Below, in pieces: positions 59,060 through 64,000 of a stretch of DNA of 64,000 nucleotides. A program made the position numbers and the translations under genes. This stretch comes from Pseudoalteromonas ostreae (GTDB lineage Bacteria; Pseudomonadota; Gammaproteobacteria; Enterobacterales; Alteromonadaceae), in NCBI RefSeq assembly GCF_018069805.1, contig NZ_JAGPYN010000009.1, forward strand, positions 120,819 through 184,818. Reading direction: 5' to 3'. Under the pieces are notes generated by a model that searched no databases, was not told the origin of the DNA, and saw only the letters and a program-made list of their open reading frames with translations. The first letter of the stretch is position 1, and the number at the start of each line of letters is the position of its first letter.

Positions 59060-59637
59060 ACCGTTGTTAACCACCAAATAACTAACACCAACACAGTCAA
59101 ACCAAGCATTGCTTTGGTTTTATGTTTTGTGATAATTCGCTCTGCTTGATTACCAGCATAATACACCACCAGCGCCAGACCAAAATACCGAATTGAGCGG
59201 GCAATAGTCGTTGCAATTAAAAACATTATTAATGAATATTTGGTCGCACCCGCTGCGAGCATAGCTATTTGAAAAGGGATTGGCACTATCCCCAACATTA
59301 ATACAAACCAAAAACCTTGCTGCTGCATTTGTTGTTTTACGTGTTCAAACTGCTCTGGATTTGAAAAGGTATTGATCACCCAATCGCCAACCGCATCAAA
59401 CAAGTAATAGCCAAGCGCGTAACCAAACAGGGCTCCAATAATACAGCCTAAAGTCGCCATTAAGGCGATTAACCAAAGCTTTTCTCGCCGCGCTTGCATT
59501 AGCGGCACCAACACAGCTTCAAGTGGGATAGGTACTATGGTCGACTCTAAAAAAGACGCAGCAGTAATACTCGCCAACATGTGTTTTGAATCTATTAGCT
59601 GTCGTGTTTTTTGCTTTAGGCGTTGCATAAAAGCCAT
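59053..59637 (-). CDS. YqaA/DedA-family (SNARE-associated) membrane protein
   Basis: 194 residues with about five hydrophobic segments and the family stretches SFLESTIVPIPLEAVLVPLM, GCIIGALFGYALGYYLF and FQIAMLAAGATKYSL. It belongs to the short YqaA branch of the DedA/SNARE-associated superfamily, whose members act in membrane lipid transport or envelope homeostasis. Positively charged N-terminus. Single gene, convergent with the phytase. Confidence 0.88.
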   Translation of the reverse strand: MAFMQRLKQKTRQLIDSKHMLASITAASFLESTIVPIPLEAVLVPLMQARREKLWLIALMATLGCIIGALFGYALGYYLFDAVGDWVINTFSNPEQFEHVKQQMQQQGFWFVLMLGIVPIPFQIAMLAAGATKYSLIMFLIATTIARSIRYFGLALVVYYAGNQAERIITKHKTKAMLGLTVLVLVIWWLTTVI

Positions 59638-59937
59638 CGTGTCACCTTAGTATTAGTCAATAAATTGCTAAGATTGATTGCAAGCTCAATACCAGCCTTA
59701 CCCAATAAATAAGTGCATTGTTTTATAAATATTTTTTAAATATAAATTGGCAGGAACAGGTAAATAAACTTAACTGATAGTGTAAAAACCCCAATTAAAA
59801 TTGTAAGTTTTACTGTAATCAATTGCTTACCCTTCGGTTGGCAGATAATTCAATGGTATGTGATAGTAATCACAGGCTTTTTGTAGGCCATCGCTGGGCT
59901 GGTATATTGCAAACCCTTCACCGACTAAACAAGGGTT

Positions 59938-60276
59938 TTAACCACAGCACTTTTTGTATTTCTTATTACTGCCACACGAACAAGGAGCATTACGTTGTGG
60001 TGTTTTTTCAAAAACTTGAGTAACAGGTTTATTGAGCACAACATTCAAATGAGTAATATCTTCAGCAAGCGTACTATCAACACGAATATCTGCAAATAAA
60101 TCATTAGCTATCAAAATAGCGTTTATTTCAAGCTCACGTGCAACGCTTTGCACCTGTAAAAAGAGCGGATTTTCTTCGCTACCAGGCTTTACTTTCGGTT
60201 TAGGCTGATAAGTACCTTGATTATTTTTACCCATAATATCGGGCTTACCACGATAGAAAAATTTTGACACCTGCAT
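59938..60276 (-). CDS. SEC-C metal-binding protein (PBPRA1643 type)
   Basis: 112 residues starting MQVSKFFYRGKPD, the family start; AGGA lies directly before the ATG. The C-terminal SEC-C zinc motif is RNAPCSCGSNKKYKKCC, with four Cys. The middle (SVARELEINAILIANDLFAD) resembles the PBPRA1643 family of small SWIM/SEC-C proteins. Function unknown; zinc binding by the tail is well supported. Coding-like sequence continues for 36 codons past the stop (see findings). Confidence 0.85.
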   Translation of the reverse strand: MQVSKFFYRGKPDIMGKNNQGTYQPKPKVKPGSEENPLFLQVQSVARELEINAILIANDLFADIRVDSTLAEDITHLNVVLNKPVTQVFEKTPQRNAPCSCGSNKKYKKCCG

Positions 60277-60387
60277 TCCTAACTGTCATTTAAAGCAACT
60301 CACCGCGAGTAGCTAAAGGCTGCGCAGTCTAACAGAATTTAATGCTGTTAGCGCGCATCTTTAACATCTCACAATTACAGAGTAAGT

Positions 60388-61251
60388 CTAATCTTCGTCA
60401 GGCGCTTGCGCGGCCTTCATTCGCTCTTGGTTTTCTTGCATTTGCTCAAATGCAGCTTTGATTTCATCAAGCACTGAATCAACATCAGCCTCAGCATGGT
60501 TATCTGCAACCTCACCGTAAAGAACAGTTTCTGCTGTTAATTCACCCGCTTGATACAAAGCCCACATTTCTTCACCAAAACGCGTATCGAGTATTTCTGG
60601 TGCGTACTGCCCGTAATACAAGCGCATATTGCGTACATCACGTAAAAACATTTCTTGCGCATTGTTATTCGCCGCCGCATTTACTGCCTGCGGTAAATCA
60701 ATCACCACCGGACCGTAGCTATCTACTAACACATTAAATTCAGACAAATCACCATGCACAATACCCGCACATAGCATTAAGCGAATGTAATGAACCATAG
60801 TAGCGTGATCTTCAATTGCCTGTTCAGCAGTTAAACTCACATCATTTAAACGCGGCGCAACATCACCATCATTATCGGTGACTAAATCCATGATCAGTAC
60901 ACCATCGTAACAACCATGAGGTTGTGGTACTTTTACGCCAACCCGAGAAAGCGTGAAAAGCGCATCTACTTCAGCATTTTGCCACACGTTTTCTTGTTCT
61001 TTACGACCAAACTTAGAGCCTTTTTCCATCGCACGACCGCGGCGGCTATTCCTTACTTTACGCCCCTCTTGGTATTTTACTGCTTGTTTAAAACTTCGGT
61101 GTTGTACATCTTTGTACACTTTCGCACAGCGAATATGCTCGCCGCAGCGAACCACATAAACCGAGGCTTCTTTTCCACTCATTAATTGGCTGATGACTTC
61201 ATCAACGATACCGTCTTCTATTAACGGTAAAATCTGTTTTGGCGTTTTCAT
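60388..61251 (-). CDS. RIO1-family protein kinase (PA4780 type)
   Basis: 287 residues. The ATP site has SGKEASVYVVRCG (RIO P-loop substitute), the catalytic loop is GIVHGDLSEFNVLV with Asp, and the metal-binding segment is VVIDLPQAV. An acidic, helical C-terminal extension (about 245-287) ends EDED-like. Bacterial RIO1 kinases of this kind are widespread in gammaproteobacteria; their substrate is unknown, though a link to ribosome or stress functions is assumed from eukaryotic relatives. Stands alone. Confidence 0.88.
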   Translation of the reverse strand: MKTPKQILPLIEDGIVDEVISQLMSGKEASVYVVRCGEHIRCAKVYKDVQHRSFKQAVKYQEGRKVRNSRRGRAMEKGSKFGRKEQENVWQNAEVDALFTLSRVGVKVPQPHGCYDGVLIMDLVTDNDGDVAPRLNDVSLTAEQAIEDHATMVHYIRLMLCAGIVHGDLSEFNVLVDSYGPVVIDLPQAVNAAANNNAQEMFLRDVRNMRLYYGQYAPEILDTRFGEEMWALYQAGELTAETVLYGEVADNHAEADVDSVLDEIKAAFEQMQENQERMKAAQAPDED

Positions 61252-61462
61252 GACACTCTTATACCGTACTTAGGCATACCTTGTAATCTTCTCGCAAACT
61301 ATTTTATCTGACAGACCCTTACGTTAAAGCAAAAGCAGACGAAAACCAATGCTAATAAGCGCACAATTGACCTTATCAAGCATGTTAAAGAACAAAAAAC
61401 TTGACTAAATCGGCTAAATCCACAAACTGCGAAGTTAACAGTCTAAATTATACTTACTTTAT

Positions 61463-61681
61463 ATGAATTCAGAAATACGCTATCGCTTTCAATCTGGTCA
61501 AATCGCTAATCGTTTTTTAAACGAATTAAAGCATTGGCCTGTCGCTCGGGTAAAAACAAAACTGCTTAATGGTGGTTTTGACGTTAAAGTTAATTATCAA
61601 TTCGATGGCACGGGGTTTGATTACACTTGCGCAGAACTTGATGAATTAGCCGCAAAACATGCCGGTGAAGAAGTAAACTAA
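61463..61681 (+). CDS. Small hypothetical protein (72 aa)
   Basis: Starts MNSEIRYRFQSGQIANRF and has an alpha/beta pattern: helix NRFLNELKHW, strands ARVKTKLLNGGFDVKVNYQFD, and a C-terminal helix CAELDELAAKHAGEE (pieces quoted). Soluble, no signal peptide. I do not recognise the family. Base and codon use resemble the neighbours, and conservation-like features (regular strand-helix layout) favour a real gene. Confidence 0.6.
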   Translation: MNSEIRYRFQSGQIANRFLNELKHWPVARVKTKLLNGGFDVKVNYQFDGTGFDYTCAELDELAAKHAGEEVN

Positions 61682-61896
61682 GTGTATTATTTTGCACGCT
61701 ATTAAGTATACAGCAATATACATTTTTAGTTCTCTCAGCTATGTTATTCAAAGCTTAAATCAATAACATATAGGCACCGCAATGAATAACGCACGTTTAT
61801 GAAAAAACTTGGTGGCTTAGTCGCCCTTGGTTATTCAATAAAAGTGTTAACTTCACTCAATATTAAATACTGCAATTAAGACAAATCACCGACTCT

Positions 61897-62265
61897 ATGA
61901 CTAAATTTTTTCTCCTAAAATACATCGCTTTTTTTAGTGGATGTGTTGCTTGTTTTACCCTTCAGACACAATTTGCAGTGCCTGCGGTTATTGCATCTTG
62001 CCTAACCGGACTTATTGGCAGTTTTATTCCTTTTCCAAAACAATATGCAAACCATCCTTACGCAGCGGTTTATGCAGGTAGTTTTGCAGGAATGTGCTCA
62101 CAGGGGTTGATTAATACCTATTGGGAATTAGCGATTATTTCATTGATTGGGGCTATTTTATACGCACTAACGACTAAAGTGTTTACTGGCTTTGGCGGTA
62201 AGTTAGGGGGCATAGCCTTCGTTAGCGTTGCTTTATTTATATTAGCTAAAGGGCTCGCAGCATGA
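61897..62265 (+). CDS. Small membrane protein A of a related pair
   Basis: 122 residues, four or more hydrophobic segments. Start MTKFFLLKYIAFFSGC. The stop overlaps the start of the next gene by 4 bp (ATGA). It shares motifs with that gene's product: VYAGSFAGMCS here and FFGGTFIGMSAP there, then FGGKLGGIAF here and FGGALGISAF there. I do not recognise a named family. The common motifs suggest a duplicated fold working as a heteromer. Confidence 0.7.
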   Translation: MTKFFLLKYIAFFSGCVACFTLQTQFAVPAVIASCLTGLIGSFIPFPKQYANHPYAAVYAGSFAGMCSQGLINTYWELAIISLIGAILYALTTKVFTGFGGKLGGIAFVSVALFILAKGLAA

Positions 62266-62642
62266 GTTTATCATCAGTAATACTTACTTTACTTGGCGCG
62301 TTTTTAACCTTTTATTTAGCTAAACATAACCGCCTAGATGCAATTAGAGCATCAGCTATTTTGGCGATACTCGCTTACCTTATTTTACTTGCCACCGAGT
62401 TCAACGCAGAGCTATATAGCAGCATTTTTTTTGGAGGCACATTTATTGGCATGAGCGCACCAAAACGCTTTGGGATTTACACACTGTTTTCTGCCAGTGT
62501 TATTTTTTCGATTTTTTTTGATAATTTAGTCCCCTACTTTAGTAACTTTGGCGGAGCTTTGGGCATAAGTGCATTTTTGTCGATATGTGTCTGCCAAATA
62601 GCGATTGCTCTCGGTGCTCCGCGCAGTAAAAAGCGCCACTAA
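62262..62642 (+). CDS. Small membrane protein B of a related pair
   Basis: 126 residues, four hydrophobic segments, basic C-terminus (APRSKKRH). Starts MSLSSVILTLLGAFLTFYLAKHNR, overlapping gene A by 4 bp. The motifs FFGGTFIGMSAP (about residue 66) and NFGGALGISAF (about 101) correspond to those in protein A. Likely inner membrane. No function can be given. Confidence 0.7.
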   Translation: MSLSSVILTLLGAFLTFYLAKHNRLDAIRASAILAILAYLILLATEFNAELYSSIFFGGTFIGMSAPKRFGIYTLFSASVIFSIFFDNLVPYFSNFGGALGISAFLSICVCQIAIALGAPRSKKRH

Positions 62643-62837
62643 TTGGGATGTACTGTGTGGTAATTAAACAGCAATAACATCACGCCAACGCAGGCCTATA
62701 AATGGGTAATAATTCTATTTAGATATTGGAAAACAAGAAAAACTTATGGTGAATAAAAATATTTTAAAGCTCTAAAAAAGAGTAATTCTACAACCTATTG
62801 TGGTAGAACGACTCCTTACTGAGCCGCCGCCCCCACA

Positions 62838-62875
62838 CAGATGCAGACGTGCGGAACTACCGCATCCAGCTCTTC
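62838..62875 (-). ncRNA. Group II intron domain-V-like hairpin (remnant)
   Basis: On the minus strand: GAGCTGGATGCGG, a short loop, then CCGCACGTCTGCATC. This resembles the 34-nt domain V of bacterial group II introns (GAGC...tetraloop...CACG). It lies about 30 bp downstream of the truncated reverse-transcriptase frame. Confidence 0.5.
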
Positions 62876-62905
62876 AGCTATATATTCGCTCGTATAAATA
62901 TAACC

Positions 62906-63165
62906 CTAGTACCTATCAACAACTGTATTTTGCTTGCTGACCTTGATACTCTCAATCTGAAAAGACTCTAACATCTTCTTGAAGATACTTTGCAGGATCT
63001 GACTAACACTTTGCTGCACAAGTTTGTCATCAACTATTGGAAGTCCTAACGGTCGCTCTTTACCATTGGATTTTGGGGTGTAGATACATTTAGATAATTC
63101 TTCTGTTTGAGTTGCTGGCTTAAGCGTTCAATATTTTCGGTCAGCTTGGCCTTGTACTTTGTCCG
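62906..63165 (-). pseudogene. Group II intron reverse transcriptase/maturase fragment
   Basis: On the minus strand one frame reads CIYTPKSNGKERPLGLP, IVDDKLVQQSVSQIL and SIFKKMLESF before a stop at 62906-62908. This is the first RT block of group II intron proteins (RVYIPK-NGK-RPLGIP, IxDRIVQ). The preceding piece KAKLTENIERLSQQLKQKNY lies in another frame, so there is a frameshift. The catalytic YADD-type region, maturase and endonuclease parts are missing. Similar sequence may extend to about 63330. It is non-functional. Confidence 0.8.
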
Positions 63166-63369
63166 GTCTATGTGTCGACTTAATACCCGATATAACTGTC
63201 AGCTCCGTCGCCATGTACAAGGCTTTCCCCTGCTCAGACTACAATGGGCAGAGCTGACTTCCAAGGGGTCATCGTTTGCCTCGCTTTTCGCTTAGTTTTC
63301 CTACCACTGTCCATGTGGAGCGCCTTTGGATCTCTCAAGCCCTCAAACTACGTCGTCGCAAAGCATCTT

Positions 63370-63436
63370 CAACACCCAAAGCCACTGCAAACCCAGAGCG
63401 CCAAGCGTTGCGAATCTGCTGGAATTGTTTGTTATA
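63370..63436 (-). repeat. Half attC-like recombination site after a gene cassette
   Basis: On the minus strand the stop codon of the acetyltransferase lies inside TATAACAAACAATTC. GATTCGCAACGCTTGGCGC follows. This matches the left half of Vibrio/Alteromonadales-type attC sites (TATAACAAAC...CAACGC-TGGCG). The complementary right half and closing GTTRRRY core were not found; the site appears cut by the intron relic. Confidence 0.6.
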
Positions 63437-63842
63437 CGTGCGGTTTGAACTTCTTTGTCATCCCTTGGCAGGCAGGAGATACAAGTTTGTAGCCTAATTT
63501 TTCGTAAAATGCTGGTTCATCTGCGATCATTGAAACATAAGAACCTTCCAAAGCAACTGATGATAAATAGTTATCTATATATTCCATCACCGCCCTTCCT
63601 AGTCCTTTGCCTTGATATTTGGGGTCAACTGCAATATCCACGACTTCAAAGTTACACCCACCGTCACCAACTACACGCCCCATTGCAATTAAAGCCTCAC
63701 CATCTCGTACAGAGATTCCATACAGGCTATTTGGCAACGCAATTGCAGCTGCTTTTAGAGACTTTGGTGACAAGCCTGCTTTCACGCGCATTTCACAAAA
63801 TTCTATTGGGTTAGGGACGTTTTCTTCATATGTAATGTTCAC
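63432..63842 (-). CDS. GNAT-family N-acetyltransferase, probable integron cassette gene
   Basis: 136 residues starting at GTG (VNITYEENVPNP), chosen because AAAGGAG lies 9 bp upstream; an ATG 14 codons earlier has no site. The acetyl-CoA-binding motif A is DIAVDPKYQGKGLGRAVM, and motif B includes FYEKLGYKLV. This is the size and type of many single-gene cassettes. Its TAA stop is part of an attC-like sequence. The substrate is unknown. Confidence 0.85.
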   Translation of the reverse strand: MNITYEENVPNPIEFCEMRVKAGLSPKSLKAAAIALPNSLYGISVRDGEALIAMGRVVGDGGCNFEVVDIAVDPKYQGKGLGRAVMEYIDNYLSSVALEGSYVSMIADEPAFYEKLGYKLVSPACQGMTKKFKPHV

Positions 63843-64000
63843 GCTATACCACTCCTTTCTTATTGAGTTTGGAGCATACATCACAGAACTGTATAAATAA
63901 ACAGCACCGATAATTTTAATAAAGGTGTGTACGCTAAATCAATAAGCTTTTTTCTTGCACGAGTCATAAAATATTAACTTTAGTTTATCTGTATATAACA
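63843..64000. other. Right edge of window, upstream of the acetyltransferase
   Basis: No gene seen. If this is an integron array, another attC or attI should lie just beyond; none could be recognised in the visible bases. Confidence 0.4.

Noticed and set aside
61799..61879. 26-codon frame MKKLGGLVALGYS... before the membrane pair
   Set aside because: Too short, without a convincing ribosome site and without a recognisable pattern.
63244..63492. Plus-strand frame over the attC-like region
   Set aside because: It crosses the intron remnant, the half attC and the end of the acetyltransferase in the opposite strand and shows no protein family.

Overview
The window looks like chromosome from a marine gammaproteobacterium of the Alteromonadales, closest in feel to Pseudoalteromonas. 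The base composition is AT-leaning, gene orders such as rpoE-rseABC next to lepA-lepB-rnc-era-recO-pdxJ and nadB are conserved, and TonB-dependent receptors, ArcA/ArcB and a sodium-pumping oxaloacetate decarboxylase are present. This placement is inferred from gene content, not from a marker-gene search. No rRNA, tRNA or CRISPR array was seen.

Layout. 1-3.7 kb: the C-terminal end of an Hpt-containing protein, then yggX and mutY (minus), and trmB and rsmC (plus). 3.8-9.1 kb: a signalling block with a histidine kinase plus a YfiR-like periplasmic protein, arcA, and arcB convergent to it. 9.3-15.4 kb: folE2, a DUF2726 protein, mtnN, a CobD/CbiB-like gene, tyrS and an M23 peptidase. 15.4-17.7 kb: a decayed, repeat-rich interval with two heptamer tandem arrays of nearly inverse sequence, a nonsense-interrupted gene, a REP-like palindrome and a small membrane protein. 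17.7-21.7 kb: a three-gene operon (ferritin-like protein with a Cys-rich tail, DUF692 enzyme, DUF2063 partner), followed by an ISAs1-type transposase relic and a second copy of a dispersed repeat. 22.8-26.0 kb: oadGAB. 26.5-27.5 kb: two small envelope or stress-type genes and an IS200-type element. 27.8-30.7 kb: a large TonB-dependent receptor. 30.8-39.3 kb: the pdxJ-recO-era-rnc-lepB-lepA and rseC-rseB-rseA-rpoE runs, all on the minus strand, with a good sigma-E-type promoter in front of rpoE. 39.6-45.1 kb: nadB, ygfX/sdhE, ygfZ, an FKBP-type isomerase, DUF481 and DUF440 genes. 45.2-49.6 kb: an RND efflux pump and its adaptor. 49.8-52.7 kb: a crotonase, lrgAB-like genes and mscS. 52.7-56.6 kb: an iron-uptake locus (TonB siderophore receptor diverging from a PepSY protein and a His-rich partner) with a Fur-like box. 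57.0-59.0 kb: a two-domain beta-propeller phytase behind a Pho-box-like repeat. 59.0-62.6 kb: YqaA, SEC-C and RIO kinase genes and two related small membrane proteins. 62.8-64.0 kb: group II intron wreckage against a half attC site and an acetyltransferase that looks like an integron cassette.

The best candidate for a little-described system is the 17.7-21.7 kb operon. A DUF692 (MNIO-type, multi-iron oxidative peptide-modifying) enzyme and its DUF2063 partner are made together with a 704-residue ferritin-like protein. That protein's C-terminal segment carries a Cys/Gly-rich motif of the kind seen in small substrates of such enzymes. No separate small precursor gene is visible, so the large protein itself may be the substrate. 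The second area of interest is the right edge, where a cassette, half an attC and a group II intron relic are joined.
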